Assembly (NCBI GenBank): GCA_018267435.1
Contig: JAFDYM010000149.1
Span: 1-12,654, forward strand
From: Bacteroidota bacterium
Lineage (GTDB): Bacteria; Bacteroidota; Bacteroidia; Chitinophagales; LD1
Length of the DNA stretch: 12,654 nucleotides
Reading direction: 5' to 3'
The position numbers were made by a program, and so were the translations under genes. Of this stretch, positions 5,953-12,654 are shown piece after piece (within the stretch, counting starts at the first letter, position 1; the number at the start of each line of letters is the position of its first letter). Below the pieces are notes generated by a model, which was not told the DNA's origin, did no database searches, and saw nothing but the letters and a program-made list of their open reading frames with translations.

Positions 5953-7406
5953 GGAGGATAATTACCCTTGGCATGGCGCTGCTGGCTACGCTTGGTATGC
6001 ACGCGCAGGAGAAAACACTAAAGGCATACTCGCTTAAAGAGGCCGTAGACTATGCCGTGAGCAACAATAACGACGCTAAGAATGCGAAGCTTGACGAGGC
6101 CAAGGCAAAAGCCCGCAACAAAGAGATAATTGCCACTGGTTTGCCACAGGTAAGCGCCAGTGTAGATTATAACTACTATTTCAAAACACCTATAGTGCCA
6201 GCACTATCACAGTTTTTTAACGATACTACAAGCGCTACCTCGCGCGTATTTGGTTACTTGGCACAGAACGACCCCAACATTGCCAACCTGCTTTACCAAA
6301 GCTCGATACAAAGCAAGGACCAAGAAATATCATTCGTATTGCCACACAGCCTTGGCGGTAGCTTACAGGTTACACAGTTGTTGTTCGATGCCCGCTATAT
6401 GTTTGGCATACGCGCTACTAAAGACCTGATAAAAACCAGCCGCCTTAGCCGCGAAATGACGGACATAGATGTGAAGTACAGCGTAACCAAGGCCTACTAC
6501 CAAGCACGCTCGGCACAGCAGGCCAATGCCATGATGGCAAACACGCTCGTATTGATACAAAAGCTATTGGGCGAAACACGCGAAACATTCAAACAAGGCT
6601 TGATTGAAGAGTTGGATGTAGATAGGTTGGCTTTGATAGAAGCAAACCTGAAGAGCCAAATAGCCCAACAGAAGCGCATGGAAGAAGTAGCCTTCGCTAA
6701 CTTGAAGTTCCAAATGGGTATGCCGCTGAATGATGAGATACTATTAACGGATGATTTAGAAAGCCTATTGGCACAAGCAGGCGTACGTACCGAGGCTGGC
6801 AGTTTCGACGTAACCAAGCGCGTAGAGTATGAATTGCTAAATACTGCCATAAAACTACAGGGCTACGATATAGCGCAGAAGCGCAGCGGTTACTATCCTT
6901 CATTGGTGGCTTTCTTAAACTATGGTTGGACCGCCCAGTCGCAAACCTTTGAGGGTATGTTTAAAACCACTACCCAGTATTACCCCGATGGCGATACGCG
7001 TAAGATAAGCCCTTGGTTCGACCAAGGCTTAGTAGGTATAAAACTAAACCTGCCAATTTTCGATAGCGGTTCGCGCATGGCACAGGTTAAACAAGCTAAG
7101 TTGGAACAGCAAAAGGCTACCAACAATGCCAACAACTTTAAGAATGCTGCCGAGCTACAATACCGTGTGGCATATTCAAGCTTTACCAATGCGCTTGAAG
7201 AGGAAACCAACAATAAGCGTTCGGTTGATTTGAGCCAGAAGATATTCAACACCAACCGTATCAAGTATCAAAACGGTATAGGCTCAAGTTTCGAATTGGA
7301 GCAAAGCGAACAAGACCTTATTACCAACCAATTGAAGAGCATACAAAGCACCTTGAACTTGCTTACATCTAAGGCAGATTTAGATAAGGCACTAGGCATA
7401 AAATAG
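5949..7406 (+). CDS. TolC-family outer-membrane efflux channel
   Basis: Outer-membrane channel of a tripartite pump, forming a trimeric beta-barrel with a long periplasmic helical tunnel. The 485-residue protein has a signal peptide ending at MHAQ (cut near Ala19/Gln20). Two repeats of the OEP fold follow: the first starts with YSLKEAVDYAVSNNNDA (27-43) and contains GLPQVSASVDYNYYF; the second has YELLNTAIKLQGYDIAQKRSGYYPSLVAFLNYG (about 294-326) and LVGIKLNLPIFDSGSR. Long Ala/Gln/Glu-rich helices lie between them. Residues about 81-128 between barrel strands are longer than in E. coli TolC and rich in Asn, Ser and Thr, probably an extended surface loop. The start overlaps the TetR stop (ATGA), and GAGGA follows the ATG rather than preceding it, so translation probably relies on coupling. 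The adaptor gene follows after 36 bases. Confidence 0.93.
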   Translation: MRRIITLGMALLATLGMHAQEKTLKAYSLKEAVDYAVSNNNDAKNAKLDEAKAKARNKEIIATGLPQVSASVDYNYYFKTPIVPALSQFFNDTTSATSRVFGYLAQNDPNIANLLYQSSIQSKDQEISFVLPHSLGGSLQVTQLLFDARYMFGIRATKDLIKTSRLSREMTDIDVKYSVTKAYYQARSAQQANAMMANTLVLIQKLLGETRETFKQGLIEELDVDRLALIEANLKSQIAQQKRMEEVAFANLKFQMGMPLNDEILLTDDLESLLAQAGVRTEAGSFDVTKRVEYELLNTAIKLQGYDIAQKRSGYYPSLVAFLNYGWTAQSQTFEGMFKTTTQYYPDGDTRKISPWFDQGLVGIKLNLPIFDSGSRMAQVKQAKLEQQKATNNANNFKNAAELQYRVAYSSFTNALEEETNNKRSVDLSQKIFNTNRIKYQNGIGSSFELEQSEQDLITNQLKSIQSTLNLLTSKADLDKALGIK

Positions 7407-7442
7407 TAAAACCATCTACCAAACACATATAAAACATATAAC

Positions 7443-8579
7443 ATGACTTACCGCATATTAACCATAGCAGCTTTTGCCTCGGTACTGTTAGCAGCCTGCA
7501 CCGAAAATCCGCTAGAGGAGAAGAAGAAGAAGCTAGCTGAGTATAAAACAGAAGTAAAGGAGTTAAACGTTAAGATAGGAGATCTTGAAAAGGAGATAGC
7601 CAAACTGGATACATCATTCCATATTGAGCTAAAGGCAAAACGTATAGATGTTGCGCCGCTGGAAAAGCAAGACTTTAAACACTACATAGAGGTGCAAGGT
7701 ACTGTAGATGCAGAGGAGAACGTAACTGCCCTTCCACAGCAACCAGGTTTGGTTACTGCTATATATGTAAAAGTTGGCGATCGTGTAACTAAAGGCCAGG
7801 TGCTGGGTTTAACCGAAACAACTGCTGCTATGGAAATAGCCGTGCAAACTTTACAAACACAGCTTAACCTAGCTACTACTGCTTACGAAAAACAGAAGAA
7901 CCTTTGGGACCAAAAGATAGGTAGCGAAATACAGTTCCTACAGGCACAAACGCAGAAGGAAGCTTTGGAGAAACAACTATCTGCACAGAGGAACCAACTG
8001 CAAATGACTAAGATAATAGCCCCAGTAAGCGGCACGGTAGATGAAGTACGTTTGAAAGTGGGCGACATGGCTGCACCTAGCCAATTAATGCCGGGCATAC
8101 GCATCATCAACAATAACAACTTGAAAGTAAAGGCTAAACTGGCCGATAGCGACTTTGGCAAAGTGAAGCAAAACGACAAGGTAGAGATAGAGTTCCCCGA
8201 CATCAACAAATCTATAACCGCACCGGTTAGCTATGTTTCTAAAACTATCGATCCTCGCTCGCGTACCTATGGCTTAGAGGTTGACTTGGCTAACGCATCG
8301 GGCTACGCTGCCAACATGGTAGCTAAGTTGAAGATAAACGATGCTTCGTTCAAAGACGTAATACTGGTACCTACCAATACCATACAGAAGTCGGAAACGG
8401 GTAACTACGTATTGGTAGCCGAGTTAAAGAACGGCGTTAAAACTGCGGTGAAGAAGAATATACAGGTAGGTATGTCGTACAACGGCCGCACAGTAGTAAC
8501 CGAAGGCTTGAATGCGGGCGATCAACTCATCACCTTCGGCTATAGCGAAGTGGTAGATGGACAGAAAATTGAATTTTAA
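7443..8579 (+). CDS. RND efflux periplasmic adaptor (membrane fusion) lipoprotein
   Basis: Adaptor that links the RND pump in the inner membrane to the TolC-like channel. The 378 residues begin with a lipoprotein signal, lipobox LAAC with Cys19 as the lipid-modified residue. Residues 25-56 form a highly charged Lys/Glu coiled coil. The adaptor core follows: a beta strand region (78-92), the first half of the lipoyl domain GLVTAIYVKVGDRVTKGQVLG (102-122), an alpha-helical hairpin (125-190), and the second lipoyl half APVSGTVDEVRLKVGD (193-208). Then come the beta-barrel (about 225-305) and membrane-proximal domain (305-378, with VPTNTIQ and GLNAGDQLITFG). Length and order are normal for HlyD/AcrA-type adaptors apart from the extra N-terminal coiled coil. 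No Shine-Dalgarno sequence is seen; the 36-base spacer is A-rich. It lies between channel and pump in one operon. Confidence 0.93.
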   Translation: MTYRILTIAAFASVLLAACTENPLEEKKKKLAEYKTEVKELNVKIGDLEKEIAKLDTSFHIELKAKRIDVAPLEKQDFKHYIEVQGTVDAEENVTALPQQPGLVTAIYVKVGDRVTKGQVLGLTETTAAMEIAVQTLQTQLNLATTAYEKQKNLWDQKIGSEIQFLQAQTQKEALEKQLSAQRNQLQMTKIIAPVSGTVDEVRLKVGDMAAPSQLMPGIRIINNNNLKVKAKLADSDFGKVKQNDKVEIEFPDINKSITAPVSYVSKTIDPRSRTYGLEVDLANASGYAANMVAKLKINDASFKDVILVPTNTIQKSETGNYVLVAELKNGVKTAVKKNIQVGMSYNGRTVVTEGLNAGDQLITFGYSEVVDGQKIEF

Positions 8580-8617
8580 ATAATACCAGCAATAGCTGAT
8601 AGCATAAAACATAACGG

Positions 8618-11600
8618 ATGAAAACCGAACGTTTAAAAGAATTCAGTATTACCAGCTGGTGTATAGATAACGCCACTAGTATATACATATTCATAGCGCT
8701 TATAGTAGGTGCAGGTGCTATGATATATCGTGGGCTGCCTAAGGAGCTTTACCCCGATGTGGTAGTACCTACCATAAGTATAGTAACCATATACCCTGGT
8801 GCCACACCTACCGACATAGAAAACCTGATAAGCAAACCGCTCGAAAAGCAGGTAAAAAGCTTGAAGGGGGTAAAAAAGGTAACCAGCAACTCATTGTCGG
8901 ATGTATCGATAATGACGGTGGAGTTCAGTACCGACCTTGACCCAACGGAGTGTAAGCAGCGTGTAACCGATGCGGTTGACAAGGGTAAGAAGGATTTGCC
9001 TAGCGACCTTGATAATGACCCACAGATACAGGAGTTCGATATAAACGAGCTGCCTATTATGAACATTAACCTAGCGGGTGATATACCGCTGGCACAGATA
9101 AAAGACTACGCTGAAGCCCTTCAAGACCGCATAGAAAGCATGAAGGAGATAACCCGTGTAGATATAATTGGCGGCTTGGAAAGGGAGATACAGATAAATG
9201 TTGACCTGTACAAAATGACCAATGCAGGTATTACACTATTGGATATAGAAAATGCCGTACAACGCGAAAACCTAAACGTAAGCGGTGGCGAAGTACGTGT
9301 AGACCAAATGCGCCGTAACCTACGTGTAACGGGCGAGTTTCGCGATCCTAAAGCACTTGAGGGAATGGTGATACGCTCGTTTATGGGCACTACCGTTTTT
9401 TTAAAAGATATAGCTACAGTAGAAGATGGCTTTGCAGATAAGCAGGACTTTGCACACCTCGATAACAAGTCGGTAATAACCTTGAACGTTATTAAACGCA
9501 GTGGCGAAAACTTGATTGAAGCTACCGACCAAATTTATAAGATAATAGATGAATATAAGGCCACACAGTTCCCGCAAGGCTTGAACGTGAAAGTAACAGG
9601 CGATACCTCGGAACAAACACGCGTGCAGCTACACGATTTGATGAACACCGTTATACTTGGTTTCATCTTTGTGGTATTTGTGTTAATGTTCTTTATGGGC
9701 TTCTCTAACGCCTTCTTCGTGGGTCTATCGGTACCACTTACCACGCTTTTGGCGTTCTTGTTTATGCCAGGCTTGGGTATGACGATGAACGTTATCGTGT
9801 TGTTCTCGTTGCTACTTGCACTAGGTATAGTGGTAGATGATGCCATAGTGGTAATAGAAAACACGCACCGTATTTATAACAAGTACGAGTACGATATAAA
9901 ACAAAGTGCTAAGTACGCCGCAGGCGAGGTGTTTGTGCCAGTATTGGCCGGTACGCTTACCACCTTGGCACCTTTCTTCCCTTTATTGTTTTGGCCTGGT
10001 ATAGTAGGTAAGTTTATGGGCAACCTGCCTGTTACGCTTATCATTACCCTAGGAGCATCGCTGGTAGTAGCTTTTGTTATGAACCCGGTATTTGCGGTAT
10101 CGTTCATGAAGAAGGATGACCACCATGCTACAAGCAAGCTATTGGACTACAAATGGGGTTTTGCGCTATTTGGTATAACATTCATTGTTGGCTATGCTAC
10201 GCGCAATTTTGGTATAGGCAACTTTAGCTTGTTTATGCTAGCCATGATATTGTTCTATCATTTTGTATTGTACCGTACCATAGGCTGGTGGCAGAATAGT
10301 TTTTGGCCTTGGGTAAGCAATAAGTACCGTAGTATATTAAGCGTGTTTGTAAAGGGTTATCGTCCAATATTTGTGCCGATAGCTGCAGTAGTAATATTGA
10401 TATTGAGCTTTGTGGCATTTGCTATCCGCTCGCCACAGGTTGATTTCTTTCCAAGCGGCGAACCTAATTACACTTATGTGTATTGCAAGCTGCCTATGGG
10501 TACCGATGCCAATGTTACCGACTCTATTACACGCGGTATAGAGGCGCGTATATACAAAGTAATAGGTACTAACAACCCCGATGTTACTTCGGTAATAACC
10601 AACGTGGGCCTTGGTGCCGGCGATCCTCAAAACCCCGATAAAGTACCTATGCCTAACAAGAGCAAGGTAACGGTGGCCTTTAAGGAATATGCCAAGCGTA
10701 AAAACCCCCACACCAGCGAAATATTGGAAAAGATACGCCAAGAGTTTAAGGGCGGTATAGCAGGCGCCGAGATATCGGTAGAGAAAGAAGCCAACGGCCC
10801 GCCAGTAGGTAAACCTATAAACATAGAGATAAGCGGCGACGACTTTGAAAAGCTAGGCGAACTAAGCGTAAAAATGCGCAACGCAGTAGATAAGGCGAAC
10901 ATAAAAGGTATAGATGAACTACGCAGCGACTTGCAGATAAGCAAGCCTGAGATAATCATAGATATCGACCGCGAGAAGATGCAGCGCGAAGGTATAGTGC
11001 TAGGTCAAGTAGCTGTTGAGTTGCGTACGGCTTTGTTTGGTAAAGAAGTATCGAAGTTCCGCGATAAGGACGATGATGCGCCGATACAGTTGCGCTTACG
11101 TGCCGAAGACCGCCAACGTGTAGAGCAATTGATGAATATCAATATATCATACATGGATATGAGCATTGGTGCTTTCCGCCAAATACCACTTAGTGCTATA
11201 GCAACCATACGCTACGATAACACCATTAGCGTAATTAACCGCAAAAACCAAAAGCGTGTAGTTACCCTTGCCAGCGATGTAACCAAAGGCCACAGCGCCA
11301 ACGAAATAATACCTGCCATAGAACAGATAATAGCCAACATGGATATACCTGAAGGCTACGATATAAAAATGACAGGCGAGCAAGAGCAGCAGCAGGAGAC
11401 TATGTCATTCCTTGTAGGGGCGTTCTTGGGTGCATTTGCTTTAATGTTCCTGATATTGGTAACGCAGTTCAACTCGTTGGTTAAACCTTTGATTATAGCT
11501 ACTACGGTAATGTTCTCGCTAATAGGTGTAGCCATTGGTTACGCCATTACAGGTTGGAAGTTATCGGGCGTAATGAGCGGCGTGGGTGTATTTGCCTTGG

Positions 11601-11998
11601 CAGGTATAGTTATACGTAACGGTATATTGCTGATAGAGTTTATTGATGAGCTGCGCGAACGTGGTATGGAAGTAGAAGAAGCCGTGATAGAAGGTGGTGC
11701 TACACGTATGACGCCGGTAGTGCTTACCGCATCTGCCGCTATACTTGGTTTGATACCTTTGGCAATAGGCCTGAACGTTGACTTTGCTACTTTGTTCAGC
11801 GAGTTGAACGGTCATTTCTCATTAGGTGGCGATAACGTAGCCTTCTGGGGCCCATTGGCATGGACCATGATATTTGGTTTGATGGCTGCTACCTTGCTTA
11901 CGCTATTGGTAGTACCTGCCATGTATATGCTAGGCTACAAAACCCGCGCGTTCTTCCGCCGCAAATTCGGCAAAAAGCAACCCGTGGTAGAAGCTTAA
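8618..11998 (+). CDS. RND-family efflux pump, inner-membrane transporter (AcrB/HAE-like)
   Basis: Proton-driven RND transporter that takes substrates from the periplasm or inner membrane and passes them through the adaptor and channel. The 1126 residues follow the RND plan: TM1 (about 20-38), porter loop with the motif YPGATPTDIENLI (59-71), TM2-TM6 (344-492), second porter loop (605-925) and TM8-TM12 (929-1107). TM4 carries the proton-relay pair Asp407-Asp408 (GIVVDDAIVVIEN), in the same numbering as E. coli AcrB. In TM10 the AcrB Lys940 position is Arg1000 (GIVIRNGILLIEF). It is longer than AcrB (about 1050), largely through two extra hydrophobic stretches between TM6 and TM7 (513-527 and 535-552) and a long TM11-TM12 loop (1053-1082, ending GGDNVAFWGPLAW). 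The drug or metal substrate cannot be read; it looks like an HAE rather than a metal-type HME member, with moderate certainty. It is the last gene of the operon. Confidence 0.94.
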   Translation: MKTERLKEFSITSWCIDNATSIYIFIALIVGAGAMIYRGLPKELYPDVVVPTISIVTIYPGATPTDIENLISKPLEKQVKSLKGVKKVTSNSLSDVSIMTVEFSTDLDPTECKQRVTDAVDKGKKDLPSDLDNDPQIQEFDINELPIMNINLAGDIPLAQIKDYAEALQDRIESMKEITRVDIIGGLEREIQINVDLYKMTNAGITLLDIENAVQRENLNVSGGEVRVDQMRRNLRVTGEFRDPKALEGMVIRSFMGTTVFLKDIATVEDGFADKQDFAHLDNKSVITLNVIKRSGENLIEATDQIYKIIDEYKATQFPQGLNVKVTGDTSEQTRVQLHDLMNTVILGFIFVVFVLMFFMGFSNAFFVGLSVPLTTLLAFLFMPGLGMTMNVIVLFSLLLALGIVVDDAIVVIENTHRIYNKYEYDIKQSAKYAAGEVFVPVLAGTLTTLAPFFPLLFWPGIVGKFMGNLPVTLIITLGASLVVAFVMNPVFAVSFMKKDDHHATSKLLDYKWGFALFGITFIVGYATRNFGIGNFSLFMLAMILFYHFVLYRTIGWWQNSFWPWVSNKYRSILSVFVKGYRPIFVPIAAVVILILSFVAFAIRSPQVDFFPSGEPNYTYVYCKLPMGTDANVTDSITRGIEARIYKVIGTNNPDVTSVITNVGLGAGDPQNPDKVPMPNKSKVTVAFKEYAKRKNPHTSEILEKIRQEFKGGIAGAEISVEKEANGPPVGKPINIEISGDDFEKLGELSVKMRNAVDKANIKGIDELRSDLQISKPEIIIDIDREKMQREGIVLGQVAVELRTALFGKEVSKFRDKDDDAPIQLRLRAEDRQRVEQLMNINISYMDMSIGAFRQIPLSAIATIRYDNTISVINRKNQKRVVTLASDVTKGHSANEIIPAIEQIIANMDIPEGYDIKMTGEQEQQQETMSFLVGAFLGAFALMFLILVTQFNSLVKPLIIATTVMFSLIGVAIGYAITGWKLSGVMSGVGVFALAGIVIRNGILLIEFIDELRERGMEVEEAVIEGGATRMTPVVLTASAAILGLIPLAIGLNVDFATLFSELNGHFSLGGDNVAFWGPLAWTMIFGLMAATLLTLLVVPAMYMLGYKTRAFFRRKFGKKQPVVEA

Positions 11999-12020
11999 TA
12001 AGCTTGAATAACTTACTGGA

Positions 12021-12654
12021 TTATAATTTCATTACACCGTCTACAAAGGCGGTGTAATTTTTTTGTGCATTGTATATGTTATTCCAAGTAGCGTAGGCGT
12101 TCTCTCTAAACTGCTGCTTTATTTGAGTAGAAAGGGAAGCATACTTCGCTATCTTTTGTGCTATATCTTCTACGCTGCTATTGGCATCTATCAAACGTCC
12201 GTTGTGGTTGTTTGTCACTTCGCTTACGCCTCCCACATTGGTAGCTATGGCAGGTATGCCAAATGAGTGTGCCTCCATAATAGACACAGGTATGCCCTCT
12301 GTTTCGCTTACGTTTATAAATAGGTCAACTGTATTGGTGCTGTAATACTGCATCAGTTCAGCATTGCTTACCTGCCCTGCAAACTGGTACTGTATATTGG
12401 CTTTACCATCAAGCAATTCGCTAGCCTGTTGCTTTAGTTTGTTCAATAGCTCGCCGTTGCCAAAGTGTGTCCAGCTTATCTCTACATCTGTTATTTGCGC
12501 TAGTGCTTCTATTATTAAGTGTATGCGCTTAAGCGGTATGGCATTGCTGCAACTTACTATGCGCAAGGTGCCATCGGTACTGGCTATGCCTTGTACATTG
12601 TTTACAGTACCTAGGCGTGCTAGTTGTATCTTGTTTTTATTGCTGCTTACCTTG
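12021..12654 (-). CDS. GT-B fold glycosyltransferase (GT4-like), C-terminal part only
   Basis: The frame is open to the window edge, so the first residues seen are internal; the 210 visible residues are the C-terminal, sugar-nucleotide-binding domain of a GT-B glycosyltransferase. A TTG codon at 12566 is not a start: the reading frame continues upstream as RLGTVNNVQGIASTDGT, joining LRIVSCSNAIPLKR, a typical opening of the second Rossmann domain with the conserved Lys-Arg. HFGNGEL (63-69) follows, and then the nucleotide-sugar motif SETEGIPVSIMEA with EX7E formed by Glu119 and Glu127 of the visible part. Next is SFGIPAIATNVGG, which is classic for family GT4. It probably adds a sugar to a surface polysaccharide or glycolipid; donor and acceptor are unknown. 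It is convergent with the efflux operon, with 22 bases between stop codons. Confidence 0.88.
   Translation of the reverse strand, partial: KVSSNKNKIQLARLGTVNNVQGIASTDGTLRIVSCSNAIPLKRIHLIIEALAQITDVEISWTHFGNGELLNKLKQQASELLDGKANIQYQFAGQVSNAELMQYYSTNTVDLFINVSETEGIPVSIMEAHSFGIPAIATNVGGVSEVTNNHNGRLIDANSSVEDIAQKIAKYASLSTQIKQQFRENAYATWNNIYNAQKNYTAFVDGVMKL
12031..12064 (+). terminator. Intrinsic terminator of the efflux operon, inside the convergent gene
   Basis: ATTACACCGTC (12031-12041) pairs with GGCGGTGTAAT (12048-12058) over 11 bp with one U-G wobble around the loop TACAAA, followed by a run of seven T (12058-12064). It lies 32 bases after the pump's stop. The hairpin also encodes the residues NYTAFVDGVM near the C-terminus of the glycosyltransferase on the other strand. 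In that direction no good T-run follows, so it should act mainly on the plus strand. Confidence 0.88.

Noticed and set aside
5949..11998. Heavy-metal (CusCBA/CzcCBA-type) assignment for the efflux operon
   Set aside because: No Met or His clusters typical of metal sites were seen in the adaptor or in the pump's porter loops; an organic-substrate pump is more likely, though the substrate remains unknown.
11860..12057. Small plus-strand frame overlapping the end of the pump gene
   Set aside because: It is out of frame within the well-supported pump gene and runs through its terminator, with no recognisable protein features.
12564..12566. TTG at 12566 as the start of the glycosyltransferase
   Set aside because: The frame stays open to the window edge and the residues before it (RLGTVNNVQGIASTDGT) fit the family; only the C-terminal domain is visible, so the start lies outside.
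1..12654. Defence island, CRISPR array, mobile element or biosynthetic cluster
   Set aside because: No repeat-spacer arrays, transposase or integrase frames, nuclease motifs or terminal inverted repeats were found; all the large frames belong to known secretion, RNA-modification, efflux or sugar-transfer families, apart from the DUF1573 protein.

Overview
The window reads as ordinary chromosomal DNA from a gliding-type Bacteroidota, most likely Chitinophagaceae-like; the family is a guess from protein style. The evidence is a gldM-gldN pair (type IX secretion and gliding), several promoters of the Bacteroidota form TTTG-N18/20-TAnnTTTG, A-rich leaders mostly lacking Shine-Dalgarno sequences, and strong use of ATA for isoleucine. 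There are no tRNA or rRNA genes, CRISPR arrays, insertion sequences or phage genes. All ten protein genes but the two at the window edges are complete, and none is broken.

Layout. (1) 1-2506, plus strand: the end of a type IX secretion operon, gldM (missing about four N-terminal residues) then gldN, closed by a strong hairpin terminator. (2) 2507-2685: noncoding, with small hairpins, possibly a worn dispersed repeat. (3) 2686-5170, minus strand: three separately transcribed genes, namely the 23S rRNA/tRNA methyltransferase rlmN, a small secreted DUF1573 protein and a class I SAM-dependent methyltransferase. (4) 5171-5325: a divergent control region with two facing promoters and a direct repeat between them. 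(5) 5326-11998, plus strand: a four-gene efflux operon of TetR-family regulator, TolC-like outer-membrane channel, lipoprotein periplasmic adaptor and RND inner-membrane pump, ending in a hairpin terminator. (6) 12021-12654, minus strand: the C-terminal part of a GT-B glycosyltransferase. The terminator of the efflux operon lies inside its last codons.

How the genes work together. GldM forms the periplasmic arm of the GldL/GldM proton-driven motor and GldN joins the GldK ring beneath the outer membrane, so these two are co-transcribed parts of one machine. In the efflux operon the pump, adaptor and channel should form one tripartite export complex. The TetR protein, translationally coupled to the channel gene by an ATGA overlap and transcribed from the first promoter, probably represses its own operon. 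The divergent methyltransferase may share that control, but this is only positional inference.

Three starts were moved downstream of the longest open frame (rlmN, the methyltransferase and the TetR gene), because promoter elements sit inside the longer versions or conserved family N-termini begin at the later Met. The glycosyltransferase was extended to the window edge. I found no convincing undescribed system. The most useful observations are the near-leaderless promoters, an extra membrane hairpin and a Lys-to-Arg change in the RND pump, the terminator embedded in a coding sequence, and the direct repeat in the divergent region.
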